Shown here: positions 48,391 to 59,102 of the stretch, in pieces
How positions within the stretch are numbered: the stretch's first letter is position 1
How the letters are laid out: every line of letters begins with the position of its first letter
Origin: Montifringilla adamsi
Lineage: Eukaryota; Chordata; Aves; Passeriformes; Passeridae
NCBI GenBank assembly: GCA_017590115.1
Contig: JAGGNK010009114.1
Coordinates: 17,257,937-17,321,936 of the forward strand
Reading direction: 5' to 3'
Length of the DNA stretch: 64,000 bases
Position numbers and translations under genes: made by a program
Notes under the pieces: model-generated
What the model was told of the DNA's origin: nothing
Database searches by the model: none
What the model saw: the letters and a program-made list of their open reading frames with translations, nothing else

Positions 48391-51377
48391 TGTGGCAAGT
48401 GGCCCCAGAGGAGTATTCAGTGGTGCTCAGCAATTAGGTGTTGCTAAGAAGGCACTGTCCCTCAGGGTCTGTCTCTCTGTCAGGCTGGTGGCTGAGAAAG
48501 CCTTCCAGAGTTTCTGTTTCAGTGGTAGATTGGCGTGGTGGATCAAATCATGTTCTCGCCAATGGAAGCAAATAGCTCTGTGTCCTTTAGTCCTTCCTTG
48601 CATGCTGCTGGCATGAGTCACATGTATGTGTGATGTGTGTGCATATAAATACATACATATACACATGTGTATATGCAAAAAAAAGAGAAGAATTAATTTT
48701 TTTTTTTCAAAAGCCATGTGGTCAGAAGAAACCATTTGTATTCAAAAGGAGGTATGGTATGCCAGATGCTGGGGAGGTTGAGAGCAGGTGACCTCTTGCT
48801 GTGGGCAAATCTAAATTCCTTTGAGTAGAAGTGGTCACTGCCACTCTGAGGACACTCTGAGTACCCCCTAGCCACACCACCAGAGAAAACCACTCTTGGT
48901 GGGCACAGGCAGAGGTTGGGTTGTGCTCTGGTGCTGCTGCCTTTTGCTGGCTGCTCCGGCCACGTGGGCAGGCTATGCCCATAGTGTGCCTCTCCCTCAC
49001 TGACCACACATGCCTCTGTGAGATGCTTCCTTGGGGGTGAGGAATTTGGATAGCAAGAGCTGTTGAATGTTGGAAAACAGGATTAAATACTTAAGGAGTA
49101 TTTAAGACCAGTTTAAAGAGTGTTTAAGCCAGCTTTAAAAGCCCAGTGTAGGCTCTTCTCTTTGCACAAACGTAGTTAATTCCATTTTTGTTGCTTCTGT
49201 GTTTTCTGCCTATTTCTAGAAGCCCTGAAAATCTGCAACAGGGGCTTTTCTCTCTCACTTCTTGTGCTATTTTTATGGATCAAAGAAGTGCAAGTAAATA
49301 TCCCAGCATTTGGAAGTGTCTGACAATAATCTGGCCTTTTGGAGAGTCATCAAGTTGTAGCTAGAGGCAGAGTAGGCATCATTTAGCTTGCCTGTTGCAT
49401 TTTGTTTATTATGTGTTTAAATTTTTAAGCTCTGTGCTCTTTTCAGAGATAGGTGACAATTCAGCATTAATCTCAGTGGAGGTTGTCAGAGTCATGAAGT
49501 TGCAGTTGTCTCTTCTTAATCTGCAGTGAGGTCATGCAAGTGGAAGTTATCTGGCTCTCTTTGTACACAGAAAAGTGTAAATTCTGCGTGTTTGGCAGTG
49601 GTCTCCCACTGGGAAGGTGTGGTGTGTCCCCTGTGTCATACTGATGCACCCACTGGCATACAGGTTTCTTCTCTGTATCAAAATGCCGAGAGCAAATTAG
49701 GAAGTATTCTTGAGCATCTTGGAGGATCGTTAATTTAATAGCTCTTGTTGAATAAGGGAAATTTTTCCTACTTTGCATTTACACTTGCCCTCAGATAAAT
49801 TCTGGCTGAGGTTACGTTCTGGTGATGTGCAGAGGACAGAATGTGCTATTTTTCCATTCTTGTTATTTATAATCATGCAGTGTGGTTCAAATATTTTAGA
49901 GGTAGCTGCACAACTGGGTACACAGGGAAATAAAGATATGCTGTTCCTGTCTTTGGTGAGAGCTTTCTTTTCCAACATTTTTTCAGGACCCACAAGTATT
50001 TTGAAATGGTTGGGTGTACTATATAGAAACTTAAATAAAAACTCAGGGTGCTGTTTGTTATTCTCTGTTTGCAAGAAAAAGAAAAAGATCAAACTGTCCC
50101 CGCAGTAGAGGTGTAGGCTTGAAAGGGTTAATGCAACAAACAGACCTAAAGGAATCTTTTCCCCTTGTAAAATATGCAGCCGTAGTGACAGCAGTATTCC
50201 CAGAGTCAAGTTATCTTTTACATTAGTGAATGTTGTTCCTAAAGCTTTAGCTGAGGTAATAAATGATTCATGGTAACCACACCTTTGTGCACAGCCGTCC
50301 ACTTGATGTTCAGTCCATACACGACTTCAAGAAGCCTTGTGCAGGAGCTCCACAGCTCCAGTTCAGCAGCTTTCTCCCAGTAACTGTGACAGGGAGAAAA
50401 GCATTTGAGTAACAAATGGTAACTCGAAGGGAAAGGTTTCTCTTCTGCCTCTTAAAGTGTAAATTAGCAGTGTTTGCTTGTGCTTTCTGTGCAACCTAAG
50501 TTTGATGCATGTTCCTGAGAGTCAGGATGTGGAGAGGAGGCGGCTGAGTCTATTCTCTTTGGAAAATAGGAAGGGAACTTGAAAAGTTCTGTGTGTCAGT
50601 TCTCCAAGCACATGCCCAACATGCAACTAATGAGACCTCCCAGTTCATTGGTGCTGCAAGACCCCCTTGCAGAGGAGCTCCAAGTCAGATGGCATTCAGA
50701 GGTGGGCTGGAGAGCAGGTTTCCCATTCCCTGACCTTCTGCTGATGCTGTTAAATGTCCAAGTCTCTGGGCTCAGACCATTTGTGCCCATAAGGAGTGGT
50801 GGAGCCAGGTTCCTTCTCCTAGGAGAAAGTGGCTTACCCAGATGGAATCTCAGCTCTGGGTTTTGAAAGCCAAGGCTCAGTCCCTGCAATCTCTGTGGTT
50901 TGTCCTGCTGGGTTAGTAATTTGATAATTAGTTGTGTCTCTTGATAGAACATGTCAGATGTGTTAACATAACCTGACTCAAAAGCACACAGTTTATGATG
51001 AATCAGTTAAACCACTGGCACAGTTATAGATGCACATCCAGGGAGTTCTTCATCTGATCTGGAGGATGGATTTCTAAAATGGTTGGGAAATTTGCTTTTG
51101 GAAGACTCCATCCACTGATGAAAGGGAACTAACAAAAAGTTGCACGTACAAGAGATGGACCCTGTCTTTCCTCTTCCTGGTTGCACTTACACAGTTGAAG
51201 GGATCAGGGCACAGCATCGTCTCTGGTCCTGCAGTCCAGTTTAACCACCCAAGTCCACACAGCTGTACTGCAGAGTATCAATCCCCAGAGCAGAGGGGGC
51301 TTGTCTGCACCACATCCTGGAAACAGTCCCAGGCCAGTGCTCTCCTGTGAGATGTGCCCACTGCCTCCTGGCAGGAT
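48391..51377. other. Non-coding stretch, no gene seen
   Basis: Contains a TG/AT compound microsatellite (48621-48676) and a T11 run near 48697-48707. A 190-codon minus-strand ORF (49730-50302) has no recognisable domain and spans a T-rich stretch. No RNA gene or repeat family was recognised. Confidence 0.55.
48621..48676. repeat. Compound TG/TA microsatellite
   Basis: Alternating purine-pyrimidine DNA of TG, CA and TA steps (GTATGTGTGATGTGTGTGCA, then ATACATACATATACACATGT). It is an imperfect compound repeat that could adopt left-handed or cruciform structure. Confidence 0.85.
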
Positions 51378-51476
51378 AGCTGCCCTCAGTCACACAGAGG
51401 ACCCAGTAGTTCCCTGGTGGGACTTCAGCTTCACTGATCCTGCTCTGGCTGAGAAGATAACCACTAGATGCTAATA
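51378..51476 (-). repeat. MIR-like SINE fragment, antisense
   Basis: CAGTCACACAGAGGACCCAG, GGGACTTCAGCTTCACTGAT, CCTGCTCTGGCTGAG and ATAACCACTAGATGC occur in order. This is the antisense layout of a MIR-type SINE head: 'ggtcacacagc...gggactagaacccaggtctcctgac...ctctaaccactagac'. The final block is the complement of the tRNA-like A box. Downstream blocks of the family are not visible, so it is partial. Confidence 0.48.
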
Positions 51477-52659
51477 ATCACCCTGTGATTAGTAAAAATA
51501 GATTTGTCCAAGCAGGTGGACTTGTGCAAGATTTTAAAAAATTGCAAAGAGTCTTGCTATAGGGAGAAAATAAGTAAGCACAAGGTTGACCCTATTAGAA
51601 AGTGGATATTGCTAACAAACCATGTTAGGACAGTGGAGGATGATTTAGAACACTCATTTGTGTTCTGAGATCCAGTGAGAAGTGAGTAGAAGAAGGAGGT
51701 ATCAAAAAGCAGTGTTGGACTAGCCTGAGAATTTTTTTAGCAGTTCAGAGAAGAGCCTAGAATTAATAAGGACAGCAGACATTCAGGAATGACAAATACT
51801 AATGAAAGGAATTTGTCCCAGTTCATTTAGTTTTCTCTGCATAAAGATGTGGGGGAGGTTTTTGGTTTTGATCTTGAGTCGACTTCCAGAGGGGTAGGCG
51901 GTATGTCATTCCCTTCTGGCTGTCCCCTGCATGAGCAGGACACGCCGTGCCAAGTGTGCAGCTGACTTTCCCAGAGCCACGTTTCAGAGTGCCACACTCT
52001 CCAGAGCAGCGTAATGTACTGGGGACCTGTGTTTTATGTATCTCTCTCTCCTGCAGTTCATGAATAGTAAGCACAGTGGGTTTTACAAGGACAGATATGG
52101 AATGGCCTCCATGGCATTTGAGTAGGAAATACAGGAAACAATTGATATAGCTCAGTCTTCAGGCATTTGCTGGTTTGAAAGAAAAAACAATTTCCAACAA
52201 TTGAGGAGTCTTTTTCTTAGCAGACCAATCACAAACTTTTGAAGCATGAAATGAATTTCACTGGTCCTTGCCAATAAGCTTCTTTCTCTCATATTGGTTT
52301 TTATGAAATGGCTATAATCATTGCAGGTAATGAATGAAAGCTACACTATGAAGTCCCACCTAACATTCTTCTTCTTGATTTATGGTGTATTGGTCAAAAT
52401 AGTAAACTGATAATGATCACAAAATAGCGATAAATCACTATGGGATGATGTATCAAACAATAGAAAATGTTCTTGGAGGAAGAAACTTGGAGCCGTTAGG
52501 GGAACAGCTGGGTGTTCTGCAGATATGAAAGATACCAGGGAGTCCTCAAAAATACAAATTAAAAGACTCTCTCCCTTTGTTTCTGTCAAGACTGGGCTGT
52601 TCCTTGCTTCTGCGTGAAATAAACTCAAGACATTTATGATGAATTAAGGTTCCCACACC

Positions 52660-53070
52660 CCCAGTGTATCAAATCTAATTAGAAAGTGCTGGTGGAAATC
52701 ATTTTAGGCCAAAATCCTGTCTGGATCTGAAGTCGCGATCTGGACGTGATCATTCCAGTTTGTACAATTCTGCAGAACACTGGTATTTTGAACTCGCTCC
52801 TGCCAAAAAAAAAAATGACCCTTCTAGATAAATTTATGCATTTAATAGTTTTCTAAAGACGAAGCAAAGAAATGTTTTTGTCTTGTGTTGCCTCAGCTTC
52901 TAGATAATGCCCCTTTTTTTGTCCATCAGGTGTGTTTTCAGACAGTCTGTATTTTTTTGTTGGCATCATATAATTGTAATACATTCTGACTCAGATGTGC
53001 TTTGTCTAATGATGTGCCAATAGATAAAATAACAGATGGAGCAAAATCACCCCTGCCTAAATGTAGTTTG
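52660..53070. other. Candidate conserved non-coding block
   Basis: Repeat-free AT-rich DNA with TAATTA (52676-52681), CAGATG (53033-53038) and retained CpGs (GAAGTCGCGATCTGGACGTG). The combination resembles vertebrate developmental enhancers. It is inferred from composition and motifs only. Confidence 0.28.
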
Positions 53071-53876
53071 AAGATACCATGGTATCTCCTGAGAACCAGA
53101 AAGTTACCCAATCTTTTGGGGACTTGATCTATCCCAAACAGATCTTCCTAGAAAGATTTTGGGTTATATTCTCCCTCTTGTCTTGTCTCGTAATGGAAAC
53201 TTTCTTTGGATTTGGTGCTAATCATACCAATGAGCCAGCTCTGATTGGTACTAGCTTGCAAAAGGCCTCTTTTGTTCTTGTTTGAGTATCTAACCTCTAA
53301 ATCTATTTAATACCCTTTCCCTGGTTGTCCATCATTATGACACATGATTTTCCAAAGGATTTACTATTAGTTAGCAGCACAGGGCTTTCTCCCTGGGGTA
53401 GCAGCTACTTGCAGTGAAGAAAATGCATGTTCGATGTAGCAATTTGTCTTTTTTTATATATTTATTATAAGAGTAAATGAGTTATTGTGGGGGACTTCAA
53501 TATTATTGCAAATTAGGTGCTACAAGCCAAGCCATGCACATTTGTTATGTTTCCAGGCATACACAGCATGCATAGCAGTTCAAAAATCAGCAGTCATATT
53601 ATATCTAGACCTTTTCCTGGGCAGCTGCTACTTTGCAGGTATTTTTGTAGTGTGACTGTTCCATAACTCTGCTTACTTCAAATGAAGGGAGGGGGAATGT
53701 GTCACAAAAGTGATTGCTATAAAAAATGTTTTGATGAGCATGAAGGCATGAATTATAAAATCTCTCAAGATTTAGTTTCTAAAGTAGGTATGGGCTAATG
53801 AATACATAGAGAGCATTGTTTGTCATATATTTCTTCTATAATAGTAATTTATTAACTGGTTGGGTTTTTGGTTTGG

Positions 53877-53901
53877 TTTTTTTTTTTTTTTTTTTTTTTT
53901 T
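53877..53901. repeat. T25 homopolymer
   Basis: The longest single-base run in the window, preceded by GGTTGGGTTTTTGGTTTGG. On the minus strand it reads as a poly(A) followed by CCAAACC. No retrocopy body was recognised, so a tail origin is not supported. Confidence 0.95.
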
Positions 53902-56099
53902 ACTTGTGCCTTTCTGGAGGTACTTGTAAGCTTATCAAAATTATAAATTGCTCATCTATTCAGAAAAGTGTGCAGATTCAAGCAAAGCACACAGAATCAA
54001 ATCCTATCTGACATCTGTTTCAACAAGGAACATAATTTAATTGAACTTTAAATCAGTAGAATTAGTCAAATGTTTTGGTTTCAGCAGCTCAGCAAAGCTG
54101 GGGTATCTGTTTTGAGGAGGGACTGAAGGGAGTTCTGCTCCAGGTCAATCTTCTAACTTTTTTGGTGTGGGGAAAAACAGACTCTCACCACAAAAATTCC
54201 TTTTTGTGTAATTTCATCTCACAAGGATGCAGAAATGGGCAACCAGGCAAGAGCCTAATGTTCAGATCTTCTGCTTCCCAAATTGAGCCCTTTTTTCTAG
54301 CTTAGCCATCAGTTTAATCCTGGATTTAGAAACTAATCTGGATTCAAACTCGGTTTCTTTTGATGTTCCTGCAGGACGGGTGGTGTCTGGTGGGAGGGGA
54401 AAGCACCCTGTGTACAAAACAGTAAGGAAAAAATTCTGAAAATCTCCCTGGCTCCAACGGATTTCAAAAGAGAGGAATTGATAAGAATATAGAACCCTTC
54501 TGCATCTTTTCTACTTTTTTTTTTTTCTTCTCCCCAAGAAGAGAGCCCAATGTGTCATGTTTCGTGTAATGCTGGTTATATTCATCATAGGTGACCTGGA
54601 TCATTTGTACTTGTGGTTTATAGTCTCTCGACATGCATTGTTTTCTCTAGCTTGAAATATAGCACATTAATGAGGAATGTATCTGTTCAGATGTACACAG
54701 TCAGTTCATGAAAGATGCTTTGGTAGCACTTAGACTAGTTTGTCAACAGCTAGCATTTTGGCAGCTGCAGAGAAAAAAGCATCCAAAATTCATACAAGAG
54801 ACGAAGAAAATCTGACATTAAACTTTCGTGAGCCATGTTTTCACATGCAGAAGCTAACTTTGTAATTAGTCACATTGTAACCTCCCTAATCCAAGCTCCA
54901 GTGAAGCAGCTGTCATTTTACAGCTAAATGCACATCCATTTCTGATGGGTTTGTATTGGTACTTCTGTTCCCCCTGTGTTGTGTGTGGATTGCAGCTAAG
55001 GTAGCCAACAGCCTGAAAAGGTCCAGCAGCACTGGAAAGTAGCACAGGGTTGCTCACAGTGGTTCACGTCAAGGAATCAAGGATGAGCATGTTTGGTGAG
55101 AGAAACCAAGGATGCTGGCAGCATGGTGGGAAGCCTGGGGAACTGGTGCCTGCAGCAGCTTGTGACCTCCAGTATAGGAGAGTCACACTAGCTTTTGGTC
55201 TGTGTGGGGTGGCCCATGCAAGCAGCCTGTTCCTCTTGCTCTGTGGGGCCCCCATTTGTCCTGTGCTGTCCCGCTGAGCACGAGCAGCCGGTTCCTGGCA
55301 GTGCCCAGCAGCGGCTCCCTGCTCGCCAGCTGCTCGCTGTTCCTGGTACTTGCAATGGCTGCAGTGGCATCTTTGCTCTTCCTTATTCCAAAAAGGGGTC
55401 ACCTTTTACTGTTTTCCTATCTAAGATCTGGAGTTGTTTGGTGGTGAGAACAGAGTTACTGGGAAGTGTTGGGACTCCTAAATTTAGCTCTTTATTTGGC
55501 CCCAGGTTATTACTCTGTGAGTACATGCTTTAGCAGTGCCTTGGAAAGCTGTTAGTGTACCAGTTTATAGCTGTTGACTTCAGTAAGCATTGGACTAGGA
55601 CCTATTTGCAACGTGATATTAGATCTACAGGAGCATTGGGAACAATTTGGATTGTGTTCCCAGTTACCAAGGCAAGCTGGAAAGACCTTTCAGACAAATT
55701 TGGGACGGGAAAAACATTATTGCTATTTCTCTGTCAGACAAAAAGAAGAAAAAGAATTTCCTTACTAAGCATTTGTGAGGTTTAAGCAGTTGTGGAGTAA
55801 AGTCCTATGACTGCAGATGAATGCAGCTTTTTCTTATCAATATACAATCATCCTGAAAGCTCTCTCAGTTTGGCAGAAATTATTTTATTTGCGTGCCGGT
55901 GCCTTGTGTAGTAATAGATTATGGGTGCCAATCTGGAGTGGCATCCTAAGGACAAAGAACATGACAAACTACATCTTGAAATCTATCTAAACTTGAATAG
56001 TTCAAATCTCAAGAGGCTAAACTCTGTTATAAGTATTCCTGTTGAGTAGTAACAAGTCGTCCCATTAAGCAGGAGCTAGAAATCAGCATGTCTCTGAGA

Positions 56100-56345
56100 C
56101 AGCACAGCAGCATTTATTCAGAGACTGAATTGTGGGCGAGATGAGCGGCGCTGCCTTTGTACTTTGCTCTGAAATACTTATCCTCCTAACATCCCTCTGA
56201 GCTCCTGGGCTTCCAGAGGCCAGGGCTGCCTCTTAATCTTTGTTTGCATTCACCTCTCGAAGATCAGTATTTTCTCATTACAAATTGCTGTGCTTTTTAA
56301 ATGACAATAAAGGTAACTTCTAGCCCAGAGACTGAGCCAGTTGTT
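56100..56345. other. Candidate conserved non-coding block
   Basis: Unique-looking DNA with GGGCGAGATGAGCGGCGCTG, AATCTTTGTTTGCATTCAC and TCTCGAAGATC. CpGs are retained next to AT-rich sequence. No repeat was recognised. The call is compositional. Confidence 0.22.
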
Positions 56346-58587
56346 TGGTTTAACTGAACTAGGGGTATATATTTAGGGGCTTTCTGATTCATAGGAGTTT
56401 GTGTGTATACATTCTTAGGAGAATCTTTGCTGTCAGGGACCTTTTTTTCTTTGTACAGAGACTCTTATCAGAGCTCATGCAGCACACTTTGTAGGAGCTG
56501 AGACCATAAGGAGTTTCTCCCAGCTGTACAGAAATCTTTATTGCCTTTAATCATTTAGTATTCCACAGAAATAGTATTGTCGTCATCTTTTTTTTTTTTC
56601 CATGTGCCACTCTAATATAAATGCATCTTTTATGTTCACAGATTTGACCAAACCAGTATGTTATTTCAGCTACTTTTCATTAACAACTTGGGGTATTTTA
56701 GCTGTGCTGTAGCTTTTTCATTGTGTTTCTATGCTACTTTACTGTTGAATGAAATTTAATACATTGCTTATAATTAGCAGTGAGGAATGTTACCCTCTCA
56801 TCAGTTTGCTGCTATGAGGCTTGCTTGAAGATTTTAACAAAGAAAATATTCTTTACTCTTGAAATGCTTCGCAGTTCTGCTCAGGCTGCTCAAAATAAAC
56901 ATTGCTTTTGAACCAAACTCTTCCCTCCTACCCCCCTCTACCCCCCCTTCCAAAACAAACAAAATATCTTCAGTGGCCATCAGATAGAAATTTGACCCTA
57001 ATTACATGCTTTGTCTATTCATGCCATGTAGTAGGGGTCCAGAGACTGATAGTTTGAAACTGAATGCACTTTAACATACAATCAGGTGCTGGCAGAAATA
57101 CGCAGCATGTGTGTTGAAAGGTTTAATGAGAGTTATGTGCTCTTGTAAGCTTCAGTTTGCATATATGAAGTGAAGTGGATTTTTCTTCTATAGTGATTAG
57201 CTCTTCTGAGCCAAGCCCAGAAATCCTTACTCAGCTGTAACTCCTGATGCTCGGTCATTGTTCATATACTCGTGGTATAAATGACCTTTTGCATTAGCTG
57301 ATTTTCCAGAGACCATCCCGTTTCCTGCATTGCTGTGGGTTTCAGTTGTCTTTCAGGCAAATCTCCAGTGCTCACCTCTACAGTTTTACTTGTCACCTCT
57401 TGCTACAGAATCAGGATGCTGAATTTCAGGGATGGGGAGGTGTCCCTTGGAGCAGCTACCCAGTTTCTTTGCTGGTTAAGTCACCCACACCATTGCTTAC
57501 ACTCCTGGGCAATTCTCTGGGAAGTCTGGGAATGCAGATTGCTTCTGCTGATCATAGCCAAGGTACCCCATCAGTGGCTGGGTACCTGCAGCCCTGAAAG
57601 CGCCTGGAAAGGGATCTGCCAGTCCACACTCTGCTCAGTGGGAATTTTTACAATTACTGTGAAAATGGGAAAGCATTGAGTGCAGTGGTGGTTCCCTTGG
57701 AGTCAGCTGAAGGAGCAGCTTAGTAGATATGAACATACACAGCAGCAGAGAGGATGGTGATTTGCCTGCGACTTTGCTTATGTCTGTGTACACCCAAGTG
57801 AGGTGGGTTGGTGTCTCAGACCTGAAAGGTGCTGGAGGTTGCTGCTGGTGTGCAAGTGCCCATGTGAAAAGCTGAACCACTCAGCAGAAGGAATTCTTGG
57901 TCTTCCCTGGGTTTTATGGCCTTGTTGCAGTGTCTCAGTTCTTATTCCCCCACTTCTCTTACTAAGCTCAGTAAGCCACGCTAAGGTACTGTCCTTCCCA
58001 ACTCAGCACCTCTTCTCAAACACAGATGAAAACCAGTAACATTAATGTTGTTTCATTTCCTTTGGTTCTTTTTTGTTTGTTTATTTCCTTGTTTTGGATT
58101 CAGTTTATGACTTTGGTTTCTCAGATGTATAGGAAATTGTTATGGTAGCTCTGCACAGACATTACTTCTAGTCAGTGACCTAAAACAAAACAAGAGGGAG
58201 AGAGAAAAAGGAGGAGATTGTCTCTTAGTTACAGAACAGCTAGTTCGTATTGAGAAAGAGACTAACTCTTAAAGAATGCACTGTAATTTGTATTGTAGAT
58301 CTAATTTGTGTGAGCCTTAAGTGCAGCCATGCATTAGTGTGTTTGCAAAAATTAAAACTTAGAGATGTGGGAAGAGATAGAATTTAGTTTCTAATTTGTG
58401 CAAACATTTTAATCTCCCTCTCACAGAAGATTCGCGAATTCTTTTCAAGTGCAGAATGTTTAATTGTTCAGACAGAGCTTTTCCAATATGCCCAGGGCAA
58501 GCAGGGACAAACTCACAAGTGAAAATCACATCCTTGGCCCCCTTTTGGACCAAACCTGCACAACAAGAAGTTTGGCTGGCAGGTTTA

Positions 58588-59102
58588 GAGGGATGATTCT
58601 GTCCCTCTGCTCTGCCCTTGTAAGACCCCACCTGGAGTTCTGCATCCAGCTCTGGGGCCCCCCAGCACAAGAGAGCATAGAGGAGGCCACAAAAGTGACC
58701 AGAGGGCTGGAGCACCTCTCCTATGAAGACAGGCTGAGAGAGTTTGGGTTGTTCAGCCTGCAGAAGAGAAGGCTCAGAGAAGACCTCATTCACAGCCATT
58801 AAATACTTAAAGGGGGCTTACAAAAAAGATGGAGAAAGACTTTCTGCCAAGGACAGGGTGTAGTCGTTTTAAACTGAAAGAGAGTATGTTTAGAATGAGC
58901 ATTAGGAGAAAATATTGTACTGTGAGGTGGTAAGGCACTGGAGCAAGTTGCCTGGAGCTGTGGATGCCCAATCACTGAAAATGTCCAAGGCCACGTTGGA
59001 CGGGGCTTTGTGCAACCTGATCTAGTAAAGATGGGAGAGGTTTTGGATTAGTTGATCTTTGAAGGTTTCTTCCAGCACAAAACAGTCTATGGATCTGTGA
59101 TT
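58588..59102 (+). repeat. CR1 LINE 3' end, longest copy in the window
   Basis: About 515 bp follow the bird CR1 order. The first part is GGGATGATTCTGTCCC, CCCACCTGGAGTTCTGCATC and CAGGCTGAGAGAGTTTGGG. Next come AAGAGAAGGCTCAGAGAAGA and TAAGGCACTGGAGCAAGTTG. The end has CCACGTTGGACGGGGCTTTG, TTGATCTTTGAAGG and ACAGTCTATGGATCTGTGAT. It spans the end of ORF2 and the whole 3' UTR and finishes with the short CR1 terminal motif. It is 5'-truncated. Frame breaks and substitutions show it is long dead. Confidence 0.95.
58591..58802 (+). pseudogene. CR1 ORF2 C-terminal remnant
   Basis: The reading frame that starts at 58464 enters CR1 sequence at about 58591. It then encodes [34 protein letters not shown] and KRRLREDLI. 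These are the familiar C-terminal blocks of the CR1 reverse-transcriptase polyprotein (typically VRPHLEYCVQFWAP and [20 protein letters not shown]). The frame stops at 58802, just before the position where intact elements read a YLKGG-type block. A segment between the two blocks is shortened compared with the usual VQRRATK region. The upstream part of the frame (58464-58590) is not CR1. The catalytic reverse-transcriptase and endonuclease domains are absent, so this is a fragment. Confidence 0.85.

Larger units (their letters stand above)
51477..58587. other. Non-coding stretch, no gene seen
   Basis: No exon or RNA gene was recognised. It contains two quiet blocks (52660-53070 and 56100-56345), a T25 run (53877-53901), shorter T runs near 54515 and 56588, and a C-rich patch (56931-56951). 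A GC-richer stretch at 55120-55370 has ORFs on both strands without recognisable domains. Confidence 0.55.

Noticed and set aside
49730..50302. 190-codon minus-strand ORF
   Set aside because: No motif or domain is recognisable, and it passes through T-rich DNA. Length is compatible with chance over 64 kb.
53860..53901. Possible reverse-oriented retrotransposon tail at the T25 run
   Set aside because: No SINE, LINE or gene body is recognisable to the right, and CR1, the main LINE here, does not use poly(A) tails.
55120..55402. GC-rich stretch with ORFs on both strands, considered as an exon
   Set aside because: No domain is recognisable, frames on both strands are equally open, and no convincing splice-site pair was found.
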